From Tessaracoccus sp. OS52 (GTDB lineage Bacteria > Actinomycetota > Actinomycetes > Propionibacteriales > Propionibacteriaceae): a DNA stretch of 64,000 nucleotides. Numbering within the stretch: position 1 is the first letter of the stretch; each line of letters opens with the position of its first letter. This document shows, one piece after another, positions 55,029 through 63,889 of the stretch. The DNA lies in contig NZ_JAJEWM010000001.1 in NCBI RefSeq assembly GCF_020687685.1, forward strand, positions 434,001 to 498,000, written 5' to 3'. The notes under the pieces were generated by a model. The model was not told where the DNA came from, made no database searches, and saw only the letters and a program-made list of their open reading frames with translations. The position numbers were made by a program, and so were the translations under genes.

Positions 55029-56081
55029 ATGCTCATCGCACAGCGCCCCCTCCTGACGGAGGAGCCCGTCTCCGAGTTCCGCTCGAAGTTCATCATCGAG
55101 CCCCTCGAGCCCGGCTTCGGCTACACCCTCGGCAACTCCATGCGCCGCACGCTCCTGTCGTCCATCCCCGGCGCCTCCGTCACCAGCGTCAAGGTGGAGG
55201 GCAACCAGCACGAGTTCTCCACCATCGAGGGTGTCGTCGAGGACGTCACGGAGATCATCCTGAACCTCAAGGGCCTCGTGCTCTCCTCCGAGGAGGACGA
55301 GCCGGTGGTCATGTACCTGCGCAAGTCCGGTGCCGGCGCCGTCACGGCTGGTGACATCCAGCCCCCGGCCGGCGTGGAGATCCACAACCCGGAGATGCAC
55401 ATCGCGACCCTGAACGAGAACGGCAAGCTCGAGATGGAACTGGTCGTCGAGCGCGGACGCGGCTACGTCTCCAGTGTCCTGAACAAGGACCCTGACGCCG
55501 AGATCGGTCGCATCCCCGTGGACTCCATCTACTCACCGGTGCTCAAGGTCACCTACAAGGTCGAGGCAACCCGTGTCGCGCAGCGCACCGACTTCGACCG
55601 ACTCATCATCGACGTCGAGACCAAGCCTTCCATGGCTCCTCGCGACGCCGTAGCCTCCGCGGGCAGGACGCTCGTCGAGCTGTTCGGCCTGGCGCGCGAA
55701 CTCAACGTGGCTGCCGAGGGCATCGAGATCGGCCCGTCCCCCGTGGACGAGCAGATCGCCGAGTCCCTGAACCTTCCGGTTGAGGAGCTCGACCTGTCGG
55801 TCCGTTCCTACAACTGCCTCAAGCGCGAGGGCATTCACACCGTCGGTGAGCTGGTTGCCCGCAGCGAGGAGGACCTGCTGGACATCCGCAACTTCGGGTC
55901 CAAGTCGATCCTCGAGGTGAAGGTCACCCTCCACAACCTCGGGCTCTCCCTACGGGACTCCGCTCCCGACTTCGATCCCCTGCAGGTCATCGAGGCCTAC
56001 GACGAGGAGAACGAAGAGGACGACGACGAGGCCGTGGCCGAGGATGCCGACGGCGACTTCACCGAGACCGAGCAGTACTGA
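55029..56081 (+). CDS. rpoA: DNA-directed RNA polymerase subunit alpha
   Basis: Alpha subunit, assembly platform and activator contact. 350 residues; ATG follows GGAAGGAAAC. N domain with [21 protein letters not shown]-type dimer interface, keys [10 protein letters not shown]; linker; C domain with [18 protein letters not shown] and [12 protein letters not shown]. An acidic tail ends the protein. Confidence 0.98.
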   Translation: MLIAQRPLLTEEPVSEFRSKFIIEPLEPGFGYTLGNSMRRTLLSSIPGASVTSVKVEGNQHEFSTIEGVVEDVTEIILNLKGLVLSSEEDEPVVMYLRKSGAGAVTAGDIQPPAGVEIHNPEMHIATLNENGKLEMELVVERGRGYVSSVLNKDPDAEIGRIPVDSIYSPVLKVTYKVEATRVAQRTDFDRLIIDVETKPSMAPRDAVASAGRTLVELFGLARELNVAAEGIEIGPSPVDEQIAESLNLPVEELDLSVRSYNCLKREGIHTVGELVARSEEDLLDIRNFGSKSILEVKVTLHNLGLSLRDSAPDFDPLQVIEAYDEENEEDDDEAVAEDADGDFTETEQY

Positions 56082-56122
56082 TCCCGAGCGCTGCTCGGAA
56101 CTGAACCGAAAAGAGATACTTC

Positions 56123-56755
56123 ATGCCGAAGCCAACCAAGGGCCCCCGTCTGGGCGGCAGCCCCACCCACCAGCGCATCATTCTGCGCAACCTGGCCACC
56201 CAGCTCTTCGAGCATGGCCGTGTCACCACCACCGAGACCAAGGCCCGTCGCGTGCAGCCACTGGCCGAGAAGCTGATCACCAAGGCCAAGCGGGGCGACC
56301 TCGCCTCACGCCGTCTGGTGCTCCAGTCGGTCACGAGCCAGGAAGTCGTGCACAAGCTGTTCGCCGAGATCGCTCCCGCACTCGAGGGGCGTGAGGGTGG
56401 CTACACCCGCGTCACCAAGATCGGACCCCGCAAGGGGGACAACGCGCCGATGGCCATCATCGAGATCGTGACCGAGTCCGTCGAGGAGTCCCGCGCAAGC
56501 CGCTCGAAGGCTCCCCGCGCCGCCAAGGCCGAGCCTGCCGCTGGAAAGGGAAAGCAGGCCAAGGCCGCTGCGCCCGCAGACGAGGAGCAGGTCGTCGAGG
56601 AGTCGGCAGTGGACGAGGCCGAAGAGGCCAAGTCCGCCGACGTGGCCGAGGAGGACACCGAAGCCAACGCCGAGGCAGCCGAGAGCGGAGTCGCGGAGTC
56701 CGCGACCCAGCTGGGTGACGCCGAGGACTCAGAAGTGGCTTCACAGGAGAAGTAG
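56123..56755 (+). CDS. rplQ: 50S ribosomal protein L17
   Basis: Tunnel-exit protein. 210 residues: the first 120 are the normal L17 fold ([19 protein letters not shown] and [10 protein letters not shown]), followed by about 90 residues rich in Glu, Ala and Asp. Such acidic tails occur in some actinobacteria; their role is unknown. truA, the usual next gene in relatives, is absent. Confidence 0.96.
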   Translation: MPKPTKGPRLGGSPTHQRIILRNLATQLFEHGRVTTTETKARRVQPLAEKLITKAKRGDLASRRLVLQSVTSQEVVHKLFAEIAPALEGREGGYTRVTKIGPRKGDNAPMAIIEIVTESVEESRASRSKAPRAAKAEPAAGKGKQAKAAAPADEEQVVEESAVDEAEEAKSADVAEEDTEANAEAAESGVAESATQLGDAEDSEVASQEK

Positions 56756-56776
56756 GCCGCGTCAAACGTTCGAAGG

Positions 56777-56804
56777 GGGAGGGACCGGCCAGGCCGGCCC
56801 TCCC
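56777..56804 (+). terminator. Hairpin terminator after rplQ
   Basis: GGGAGGG and CCGG pair with CCGG and CCCTCCC across a CCAGG loop, with one bulged A; 11 bp in total. Confidence 0.75.
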
Positions 56805-56864
56805 TCTCCGCTTCGGCCCCGAGCACGAAGGGGGCGGCGGTACCAGGCCCAACGCGGCCTGGGG

Positions 56865-56870
56865 TACAGT
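56865..56870 (+). promoter_or_regulatory. Candidate -10 box of the TrpX-like operon
   Basis: TACAGT, 43 bases before the lipoprotein ATG; the -35 is not recognisable. Confidence 0.4.
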
Positions 56871-56913
56871 CCGTGCAGGCCGATGGCCACTCAGGAGAAG
56901 GACAGGAACACCC

Positions 56914-57900
56914 ATGAACCCACGCAGATCACTGCTCGCCCTCGGTGCCGTCGCGGCCCTCGCCCTGGCCGCGTGCAGCCAGCCCGGGTCCAGCGAGAAC
57001 CCGACTCAAGATGCTGCTCCGCTGGAGATCGGGATCGTCCAGTACGTGTCCCATGACGCACTCGATGCCGTGCAGGAGGGGTTCATCGACGAACTCGCCG
57101 CCAACGGGTACTCCGACGGTGAAACCATCAACCTGGACATCCAGAACCCGCAGGCGGACCAGGCAACCCTCACCGCCATCGCGAACCAGTTCGCGCAGGC
57201 GGAGAAGGATCTTGTGCTGGCCATCGCGACCCCGGCCGGGCAGGCCGTCGCGCAGGTCATTCCCGAGAAGCCCGTCGTGTTCGCGGCCGTGACCGACCCC
57301 GTCGCCGCTGAGCTCGTGGCCAGCCTGGAAGCCCCCGGCGCGAACGTGACCGGCGTCTCCGACCTGAATCCCGTCGATGAGCAACTGGGTCTGCTCCTGG
57401 AGATCGCCCCGGACGTCAAGAACGTCGGAATCGTCTACTCCTCTGGCGAGATCAACGCCGAGGTGCAGGTGGCCGCAGCGGAGGAGGCGGCTGGGGAGTT
57501 GGGTCTCACGATCCAGAAGGCTGCGGTCTCGAACTCCTCAGAGGTGCAGCAGGCAGCCGAGTCCCTGGACGTGGATGCTTTCTACGTCCCAACCGACAAC
57601 AACGTCGTCGCCGCGATCGAGTCGTTGATCCAGGTCGCCGAGGCCAGGAAGATCCCCGTGATCGCATCTGACAACGGCGCGGTGGAGCGCGGGGCCATCG
57701 CCTCACAGACCGTCAACTACGAGCAGCAGGGCCGCGACGCCGCCATGATGGCGATCGAGATCCTCGAGGGCGCCAACCCCGGGGAGATGCCGGTCCAGAT
57801 GCAGGAGCAGTTCGACCTCAGCATCAACGAGGCCGCTGCGGAACGCATGGGCGTCACCATCCCCGAGTCCGTGCTGGAACGCGCGGTCACCACCTACTGA
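56914..57900 (+). CDS. ABC transporter substrate-binding lipoprotein, TrpX/ABC_sub_bind family
   Basis: 328 residues. Lipoprotein signal with lipobox LAAC (Cys21). The mature part is a two-lobe periplasmic-binding fold of the PF04392 kind: IGIVQYVSHDALDAVQEGF, NPQADQATLTAIANQF, VVFAAVTDPVAA and VPTDNNVVAAIESL are family patterns. Members transport tryptophan or tyrosine in streptococci and related compounds elsewhere; the substrate here is unproven. First gene of a five-gene run. Confidence 0.88.
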   Translation: MNPRRSLLALGAVAALALAACSQPGSSENPTQDAAPLEIGIVQYVSHDALDAVQEGFIDELAANGYSDGETINLDIQNPQADQATLTAIANQFAQAEKDLVLAIATPAGQAVAQVIPEKPVVFAAVTDPVAAELVASLEAPGANVTGVSDLNPVDEQLGLLLEIAPDVKNVGIVYSSGEINAEVQVAAAEEAAGELGLTIQKAAVSNSSEVQQAAESLDVDAFYVPTDNNVVAAIESLIQVAEARKIPVIASDNGAVERGAIASQTVNYEQQGRDAAMMAIEILEGANPGEMPVQMQEQFDLSINEAAAERMGVTIPESVLERAVTTY

Positions 57901-57919
57901 TCAGTCAGACGCCACAGAA

Positions 57920-58819
57920 ATGGTCATAGCCGCAGAGCTCGGACTCCTGTACGCCGTGATGGCCGTAGGGGTCTACCTGACCTACCGGGTGCTCGACTTC
58001 CCGGACCTGACGATCGACGGCTCGTTCACCACTGGCGGTGCCGTGACAGCGGTGCTCATCATCTCCGACGTCCCGTTGGCGGTCGCGATCACTGCCGGGG
58101 CGCTGTCGGGCGTGGTGGCGGGCATCATCACCGGGCTGCTGCACGTCCTCGGCAACATCAATCCGCTGCTGGCCGGCATCCTCACGCAGATCGCGCTGTA
58201 CTCGATCAACCTGAGGATCATGGGCAAGTCAAACCTTCCGTTGCTGCGGGAGTCGACCCTCATGACCCCGCTGCGTGAGGCCGGCCTGCTGGGCACCTGG
58301 GCCGGGGTCGTGATCTTCGCCGTCGGCGCCGCCATCGTCGGGGTGGTTCTCTACTGGTTCCTGGGAACCGCCTTCGGTGTGTCACTGCGGGCGACGGGTG
58401 ACAACGAGCTCATGGCCCGAAGTCAAGGCATCAACACCGGCGTCACGAAGATCGCCGGTCTGGCGATCTCGAACGGGCTTGTGGCCCTGTGCGGCGCCCT
58501 CATCGCCCAGTACCAGGGATACGCGGACATCTCCATGGGCATCGGTCTCATCGTGGCGGGTCTGGCCTCGGTGATCATCGGACAGGCGCTGCTCGGCATG
58601 ACGGCCGTGTGGCAGGCGGTGCTGGCAGCCATCGTGGGGTCTGTGATCTACCGCGGCGTCATCCAGCTTGCGCTGGACGCCGGCCTCGAGCCCAACGACA
58701 TGAAGCTCGTCTCCGCGCTCCTGGTGATCGTCGCCCTCGTGGTTCCGCAGATCCCCTACTTCAAGAAGCTGCGGGCGCGGATGCGCCGCAGCCGTACCGC
58801 AGAGGCGGGTGCGAGCTGA
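57920..58819 (+). CDS. ABC transporter permease, TrpY-like (BPD_transp_2)
   Basis: 299 residues, about eight transmembrane helices. FPDLTIDGSFTTGGAV and SINLRIMGKSNLPLL are the signatures of the permease that pairs with ABC_sub_bind proteins. ATG start 19 bp after the binding protein; the stop overlaps the ATPase start (TGATG). A basic tail ends the protein. Confidence 0.88.
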   Translation: MVIAAELGLLYAVMAVGVYLTYRVLDFPDLTIDGSFTTGGAVTAVLIISDVPLAVAITAGALSGVVAGIITGLLHVLGNINPLLAGILTQIALYSINLRIMGKSNLPLLRESTLMTPLREAGLLGTWAGVVIFAVGAAIVGVVLYWFLGTAFGVSLRATGDNELMARSQGINTGVTKIAGLAISNGLVALCGALIAQYQGYADISMGIGLIVAGLASVIIGQALLGMTAVWQAVLAAIVGSVIYRGVIQLALDAGLEPNDMKLVSALLVIVALVVPQIPYFKKLRARMRRSRTAEAGAS

Positions 58820-59610
58820 TGCTCAAGATCGTCGACGTCACGAAGAGGTTCTTCCCCCACACCAACAACGAGCGGGTGGCGCTGCGATCGGTGGACCTCG
58901 AACTTGCCGAGGGTGACTTCGTCACAGTGATCGGCTCGAACGGCGCTGGGAAGTCCACTCTCCTCAACGTGGTGGCCGGCCGCTACCGGGCGGACGAGGG
59001 AAAGGTCCTCATTGATGGCCGCGACGTCTCGCAGATGCCGGAGCACCGTCGCGCCCGTTGGGTCTCACGCGTCTTCCAGGACCCGATGGCGGGAAGCAGC
59101 CCACACCTGACGATCGAAGAGAACCTCGCCATCGCCTTCAGCCGGGGCAAGTCCCGGGGCCTCACGATGGCCGTCACCAGCAGCAAGCGCGAGACCTTCC
59201 GGGAAGCGCTCAGCACGCTCGAGCTCGGGTTGGAGGACAGGCTCGAACTGCGGGTGGGCATGCTCTCGGGTGGGCAGCGGCAGGCGCTCAGTCTGCTGAT
59301 GGCCACCTATGCGAAGCCCTCCATCCTCCTGCTGGACGAGCACACCGCCGCGCTCGACCCGTCACGAGCGGAGCTGATCACCCGCTTGACGAAGGAAGCG
59401 GTGGAGCGGCACAAGCTGACCGCCCTGATGGTGACCCACAACATGCACCAAGCGATCGAGCTGGGCAACAGACTCATCATGATGCACGAGGGTGAGATCG
59501 TGCTTGAGGTGAACGAACAGCGGAAGAAGACGACGACGCCCGAACACCTGCTGGCCGAGTTCTCGAAGATCAAGGGCGCCTCACTCGACGACAGAACCCT
59601 GCTGGACTAG
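58819..59610 (+). CDS. ABC transporter ATP-binding protein, TrpZ-like
   Basis: 263 residues. Walker A GSNGAGKST, Q-loop VFQDPMAGSSPHLTIEENL (key FQDP), signature LSGGQRQALSL, Walker B ILLLDEHTAALDP and switch His in VTHNMHQA. Note DEH in place of the usual DEP after the catalytic Glu position, as commonly seen in this subfamily. Coupled to the permease by a one-base overlap. Confidence 0.92.
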   Translation: MLKIVDVTKRFFPHTNNERVALRSVDLELAEGDFVTVIGSNGAGKSTLLNVVAGRYRADEGKVLIDGRDVSQMPEHRRARWVSRVFQDPMAGSSPHLTIEENLAIAFSRGKSRGLTMAVTSSKRETFREALSTLELGLEDRLELRVGMLSGGQRQALSLLMATYAKPSILLLDEHTAALDPSRAELITRLTKEAVERHKLTALMVTHNMHQAIELGNRLIMMHEGEIVLEVNEQRKKTTTPEHLLAEFSKIKGASLDDRTLLD

Positions 59611-59614
59611 AACC

Positions 59615-60757
59615 GTGCGCATCGCCCAGCTCGCCAACTTCGTCGGTCCGACCTCCGGCGGGATGAAGGTCGTGATCGACAAGCTGGGGGAGGGCTACAT
59701 CGCTCAAGGCCACGAACGCATCTTCGTCTCTCCCGGTCGCCGTGACGAGGTGAACGAGACCGAAGCCGGAATTCACGTGCTTGTGCGCGCCCCCCGGCTC
59801 ACCGAGCAGTACCGGATGATCGCGAAGCCCTGGCGGGCCCTTGAGGTGCTGGAGCGGTTCCGTCCTGATGCCATCGAGGTGTCCGATAAGTGGACCCTCT
59901 CGCCGGCCGGGCACTGGGCCTCCAAACGCGGTGTCGGTTCGGTCCTGTTCAGTCACGAGCGGCTCTCCGACATGCTGGCCATGTGGCTGCGTCGGACCGT
60001 GGGTGTGGAGGCCGTCGTCGGGGCCCTGAACCGCAGGCTCGCCAAGGAGTTCGACGCCGTGGTCGTGACGTCGCAGTACGCGGCGGAGGAGTTCGAGGGG
60101 ACGGGTGCGAGGCTCGAACTCGTTCCCCTCGGCGTCGACCTGGAGACGTTCAACCCGGAGGTCGCCCAGCCAGTGCCCGACGGCGTCCTCAAGCTGTGCT
60201 ACGTCGGCCGGCTCAGCCACGAGAAGAGTCCCCAGCTCGCCGTCGCCACCGCAGTGGAACTGCACCGGCGGGGACGCGCCGTCCGACTCGACATGTACGG
60301 CACTGGTCCCGACCAGGAGGAGCTTCGAGGGATCGCCGGTGACTCCCCGGTGTTCTTCCACGGATTCGTGGACGGCCGTGACGAAGTCGCCAAACGGTTT
60401 GCCAGCAGTGACATCTCGTTGTCGGTTTGTCCTTCGGAGACGTTCGGCCTCGCCGTGCTCGAGGCCATGGCCTGTGGGACTCCGGTGGTCACCGCTGACC
60501 GCGGGGGTGCCAGTGAACTGGTGGACGCGACGTCGGGCGCTTGGGCCGCGCCTGACCCGGAGACGCTGGCCGACGCCGTCGAATCACTCGTCCCGCGGCT
60601 CGGGCCGCAGCTCAGAGCGGCCGCCAGGGCGCGGGCGGAAACCTACACCTGGAAACGCTCGGTTCGCCAGATGTTGGAGTTGCATGGTGACGTGGCCCAA
60701 CGTGCGCCATACCAATCGCTGCGTGGTTTCGAGAGGAATCAGAGGAGAGGATCATGA
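59615..60757 (+). CDS. Glycosyltransferase family 4 protein
   Basis: 380-residue GT-B retaining glycosyltransferase. N domain with GPTSGGMKVVIDKLGEG; C domain with VGRLSHEKSPQL and the E-x7-E motif ETFGLAVLEAMACGTPVV, which binds the nucleotide sugar. GTG start 4 bp after the ATPase, so it belongs to the same transcript. Acceptor unknown: a membrane lipid such as a phosphatidylinositol mannoside precursor is one possibility. Its stop overlaps the next start (ATGA). Confidence 0.88.
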   Translation: MRIAQLANFVGPTSGGMKVVIDKLGEGYIAQGHERIFVSPGRRDEVNETEAGIHVLVRAPRLTEQYRMIAKPWRALEVLERFRPDAIEVSDKWTLSPAGHWASKRGVGSVLFSHERLSDMLAMWLRRTVGVEAVVGALNRRLAKEFDAVVVTSQYAAEEFEGTGARLELVPLGVDLETFNPEVAQPVPDGVLKLCYVGRLSHEKSPQLAVATAVELHRRGRAVRLDMYGTGPDQEELRGIAGDSPVFFHGFVDGRDEVAKRFASSDISLSVCPSETFGLAVLEAMACGTPVVTADRGGASELVDATSGAWAAPDPETLADAVESLVPRLGPQLRAAARARAETYTWKRSVRQMLELHGDVAQRAPYQSLRGFERNQRRGS

Positions 60758-61359
60758 GGTTCAGGCTGGCTGATGCACTGGTGACGGGCGTCGTCGCCAT
60801 GGCTGGGATGGTGGCCGGTGCGCCTCGAAGGGTGGCGCGCGACCATGTCCCCACAGTGTCTGGTCTGGTCACACAACTGCAGCAGTCCGACTTGGTGGGG
60901 AGGCAACTCGCGGACGCTGCGGTGGTCGCCGTCGGCCGGGAGTTCCCCTACCACTCCGTCTGGCACCTGTGGGAGTCGCCGACGACGGCACTGGCCAATG
61001 GCCGTGGCTGGTCGCACCAGTACAACACCGTGCTGTTGGAAGTGCTGCGGGGCCTGGGCTTCGAGGCGCGGGGAGTGCACGCGGCTCGCGTCCGGGGATG
61101 GGGCAATCCGTGGTTCTTCGCGAGTCACAACTGGGTCAAGGTGAAGATCGACGGGCGGTGGCTGGATGCCTGCGCCTCCCGGTCGTGGAACCGGGTCGGT
61201 CAGGTGGGGTTCACCCCCGTCACGGACGAACTGGACTACAGGAGCAGCACTCCGTACACCGTCGGCCTGGCCCTGCTGCCATTCGTCGTCATTGGCGTTT
61301 GGCGGGCATGGTTGACAGGCCGACCAGTCTCGCCGTGGATCTACCGGCGGCGGGACTGA
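60754..61359 (+). CDS. Transglutaminase-fold protein with Cys-to-Ser change
   Basis: 201 residues. The segment GRGWSHQYNTVLLEVLRGLG followed by SHNWVKVKIDGRWLDAC has the shape of a transglutaminase-like core; the triad would be Ser87 (usually Cys), His125 and Asp138, with normal spacing. With Ser in place of Cys the classic acyl transfer is doubtful. A C-terminal hydrophobic helix (about 168-188) suggests membrane attachment. Translationally coupled to the glycosyltransferase, so it may act on the same envelope product. The fold assignment is by eye. Confidence 0.55.
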   Translation: MRFRLADALVTGVVAMAGMVAGAPRRVARDHVPTVSGLVTQLQQSDLVGRQLADAAVVAVGREFPYHSVWHLWESPTTALANGRGWSHQYNTVLLEVLRGLGFEARGVHAARVRGWGNPWFFASHNWVKVKIDGRWLDACASRSWNRVGQVGFTPVTDELDYRSSTPYTVGLALLPFVVIGVWRAWLTGRPVSPWIYRRRD

Positions 61360-61382
61360 GGCTGCGCTTCAGAAGGCGAGAT

Positions 61383-61517
61383 TCAGCGCCAAGCTGCGCA
61401 GAACGGGAGGAACGGTGCGACGTCGCACCAGCCCTCCGGCTGGACGTTGCCCGCCGGCAAAGCCATCGCGAAGGCGGAGGAGAGCGTCAGAACCATGGAT
61501 ACGAAGATTGTTTTCAC
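61383..61517 (-). CDS. Possible 44-residue exported peptide
   Basis: GTG start, 44 codons, minus strand, in the 267-bp gap ahead of the histidine kinase. It reads like a small secreted precursor: one basic residue, hydrophobic core (TIFVSMVLTLSSAFAMA), a likely cleavage near AMA-LPAG, then a 25-residue mature part with two Cys (WCDVAPFLPFCAAW). CACACT lies 6 bases before the GTG (leaderless geometry) and AGGGGG is 12 bases upstream. No known family is recognised; it could also be a chance frame. Confidence 0.3.
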   Translation of the reverse strand: MKTIFVSMVLTLSSAFAMALPAGNVQPEGWCDVAPFLPFCAAWR

Positions 61518-61614
61518 GTCTACAGTGTGCCCCCTATCCGCGGCCGACGCACGCATCGGCGCAAAGTCGTATGACGCGGAGGTGAACGGCCCAACATATC
61601 CGAGTCCCAGGTCA

Positions 61615-61620
61615 TACACT
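61615..61620 (+). promoter_or_regulatory. -10 box of the histidine kinase gene, leaderless geometry
   Basis: TACACT ends 6 bases before the GTG at 61627. Confidence 0.5.
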
Positions 61621-61626
61621 TGGCCC

Positions 61627-62721
61627 GTGATGAGTCTGCGGCAGTTGCGTGGCGGATGGGTGGAGGTTGTCGTCGCCACCCTGCTCACGGCGCTCTCGCT
61701 GCAGGCCGGCTTCACCGGGCGTATTCCATGGGAGAGCGTCGCTCTGGACATCGGTGCCCTGGCAGCGGTTCTCCTTGCGCTGCGATGGCTCCGCGTCGGG
61801 ATAGCCGCGGCCCTGGTGGTCACAGTGCTGGCGCTCCTGTTCGACCCGGTTGGTCTGGGCCTGTCTTCCTACCTGTGCATGCTGCCGGCGCTGACGGCGA
61901 TCCGTCGGGACAAGATCCCGCTCGCGGTCATCGTCACCGCCATCAACGTGGGCGTCGGCTGGGTCACGAGTTTTCGACTGGCCGGCGCCGACGCCGATCC
62001 TCTTGCGATCATCCTGACCTGGCTCATCCTCTACGCCATCATCTGGGGCATCGGCCTCGGCATGCGGGCTGCTTCCCGCAACGAGCTGGCGCGGCTGGCG
62101 GCACGCTACCGTCGCCAGCAGCTCGAGCTGGCGATGGACCTGCACGACTCCGTGTGCCGGGACCTCTCGCTGCTGGTGATGCAGGCGGAGGCAGTCAACC
62201 ACGCAGGGGAGGCGACGCCGGGTCAGCTCGAAGCGCTGGCCGAGCGCGCGCGCTCAGCGAACCAGGCGGTTCGGGAAGTGGCGAGGCTCCTTGGTGGCGC
62301 CAACCGGAACACGGTGCCCGAGGTGAAGCTCGAATCGTCCCTGAAGTCCGGCACCCATGAGCTGCGCAGTCTCGGATTCAATGTCCAGGCGCGGGCGGCT
62401 CTCGTGGGCGAGCTGCCGCCCGTGGTGGACACCGCCGCAGGGCGCATCCTGCAGGAGGCCCTCCACAACGTGGCCAAACACGGCTCGGCCCAGGCGCCCT
62501 GCCTGGTCACCGTGGAGCGGACTGCCGATGCGCTTGAGATGGCGGTGTCCAATCTCCCCGGCCGAGGGGGAACCGGTTCGGGCACCCGGCTCGGTCTGCG
62601 TGCGATGCGGGAGCGGGCGGCCACCGTCGGCGGGACGGTGCGTTCCAAGGAGGTCGACGGTATGTGGATCTGCGAGGTGACGCTTCCGATCGGCAGCCGC
62701 GCGACGTCCCGGGCCAGCTGA
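61627..62721 (+). CDS. Sensor histidine kinase, NarL/HisKA_3 type
   Basis: 364 residues. The GTG at 61627 is chosen from the -10 spacing; ATG at 61630 is nearly equal, and the long in-frame extension upstream is noise. The sensor is a membrane block of five or six helices (about 12-135). The HisKA_3 motif with phospho-acceptor His173 lies in LAMDLHDSVCRDLSLL. The ATPase domain has N-box LQEALHNVAKHG and G-box GLRAMRERAATVGG. No response regulator lies next to it in the window, which is unusual for this type. Confidence 0.88.
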   Translation: MMSLRQLRGGWVEVVVATLLTALSLQAGFTGRIPWESVALDIGALAAVLLALRWLRVGIAAALVVTVLALLFDPVGLGLSSYLCMLPALTAIRRDKIPLAVIVTAINVGVGWVTSFRLAGADADPLAIILTWLILYAIIWGIGLGMRAASRNELARLAARYRRQQLELAMDLHDSVCRDLSLLVMQAEAVNHAGEATPGQLEALAERARSANQAVREVARLLGGANRNTVPEVKLESSLKSGTHELRSLGFNVQARAALVGELPPVVDTAAGRILQEALHNVAKHGSAQAPCLVTVERTADALEMAVSNLPGRGGTGSGTRLGLRAMRERAATVGGTVRSKEVDGMWICEVTLPIGSRATSRAS

Positions 62722-62738
62722 TTCCACGCGATCCCTGC

Positions 62739-63800
62739 TCAGGATCCTGCCAGGAGCTTCAGCACCATGGGCTTGACCCTCGTTCCGTAGAGTTCGATGC
62801 TGCGCATCATGTCCTCGTGCGGCAGCGTGCCCGCACCGTACTTCATTCCGAAGCGGGAGGCTCCCAGCGACTTCACGGTTGCTGCGATCTTGTGCGCGAC
62901 GGTCTCCGGGGAGCCAAGATGCAAAGCGCCGAAGTGGACCTCGTTGTCGAACTGCCCCCGGCTCGGTGGGGGCCAGCCGCGCTCGCGTCCCACCCTGGCC
63001 ATGTTCTCGGCATAGTGCGGGTAGTACAACTCGGCGGCTTCGTCGTCGGTTTCTGCCACGAAACCATGGGAATGCACAGCAACTCGCCGCTGCCCGTGAC
63101 CGAACTGCTCCAGGGAGCGGCGGAACAACTCCGCGAAGGGCGCGAAGCGTGATGGTTCCCCACCGATGATCGCCAACTCCAGGCCCAGGCCGTACTTGGC
63201 GGCCCGGACGACGGAGGCGGGGGTTCCCCCGACCGCCACCCAGGTCGGGATGCCGTGCTCATGCTCGGTGGTGGGGTAGACACGCTGGTCGGAGAGCGCC
63301 GCCCTCGTCTCACCTGACCAGGTCACGGCCGACTCCCCCCGGAGGGCCGCGAACAGGTCCAGCTTCTCGGCGAACAGCTGCTCGTAGTCGGCCAGGTCAT
63401 ACCCGAAGAGCGGGAAGGACTCGATGAACGAGCCCCGGCCGAGTGAGACCTCCGCGCGACCGGAGGAGATGCCGTCAATGGTGGCGAACCGCTGGTACAC
63501 GCGCACCGGATCGTCGGAGGAAAGCACGGTCACCGCGGAGATGAGCTTGATGTTCCTGGTCCGGGCGGCGATGGCGGACAGGACGATGTCCGGTGCCGAG
63601 ACAGCGTAGTCAGGGCGGTGGTGCTCGCCGATCCCGATGACGTCGACGCCGACCTCGTCCGCGAGGACCCCCTCTTCGACGAGGTTGCGCAACACCTGCG
63701 GGTGGTCGAGGCGCTCGCCGTCGGGGCCCAGCGTGATGTCACCGAAGGTGTGGAGTCCGAACTCCAGGTGATCGGAGTGCCGTTCAGTGCTCAGTTCCAT
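62739..63800 (-). CDS. LLM class flavin-dependent oxidoreductase (luciferase-like)
   Basis: 353-residue TIM-barrel enzyme of the bacterial luciferase superfamily, using FMN or F420. GIGEHHRPDYAVSAPDIVL and SAVTVLSSDDPVRVYQRFATIDG (keys VLSSDDPVRV) are typical; RGSFIESFPLFGYDL and WVAVGGTPASVVRAAKYGLG also fit. Substrate unknown. -10 box TAGGCT sits 6 bases before the ATG. Convergent with the histidine kinase gene (17 bp gap). Confidence 0.88.
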   Translation of the reverse strand: MELSTERHSDHLEFGLHTFGDITLGPDGERLDHPQVLRNLVEEGVLADEVGVDVIGIGEHHRPDYAVSAPDIVLSAIAARTRNIKLISAVTVLSSDDPVRVYQRFATIDGISSGRAEVSLGRGSFIESFPLFGYDLADYEQLFAEKLDLFAALRGESAVTWSGETRAALSDQRVYPTTEHEHGIPTWVAVGGTPASVVRAAKYGLGLELAIIGGEPSRFAPFAELFRRSLEQFGHGQRRVAVHSHGFVAETDDEAAELYYPHYAENMARVGRERGWPPPSRGQFDNEVHFGALHLGSPETVAHKIAATVKSLGASRFGMKYGAGTLPHEDMMRSIELYGTRVKPMVLKLLAGS

Positions 63801-63806
63801 CCACTC

Positions 63807-63812
63807 AGCCTA
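63807..63812 (-). promoter_or_regulatory. -10 box of the LLM oxidoreductase gene, leaderless geometry
   Basis: TAGGCT on the minus strand, 6 bases before the ATG at 63800. Confidence 0.5.
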
Positions 63813-63829
63813 CGGGCTGGGCGCGCCTG

Positions 63830-63857
63830 TTGACAGAGCTAATGGCTGGGGTATAGA
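63830..63857 (+). promoter_or_regulatory. Predicted promoter of the last gene
   Basis: Perfect -35 TTGACA (63830-63835), 16-base spacer, TATAGA (63852-63857). Leader of about 25 bases with GGGGGAA before the ATG. Confidence 0.55.
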
Positions 63858-63889
63858 CCTAGCGCAGGTGTCGACGGATCGGGGGAACC

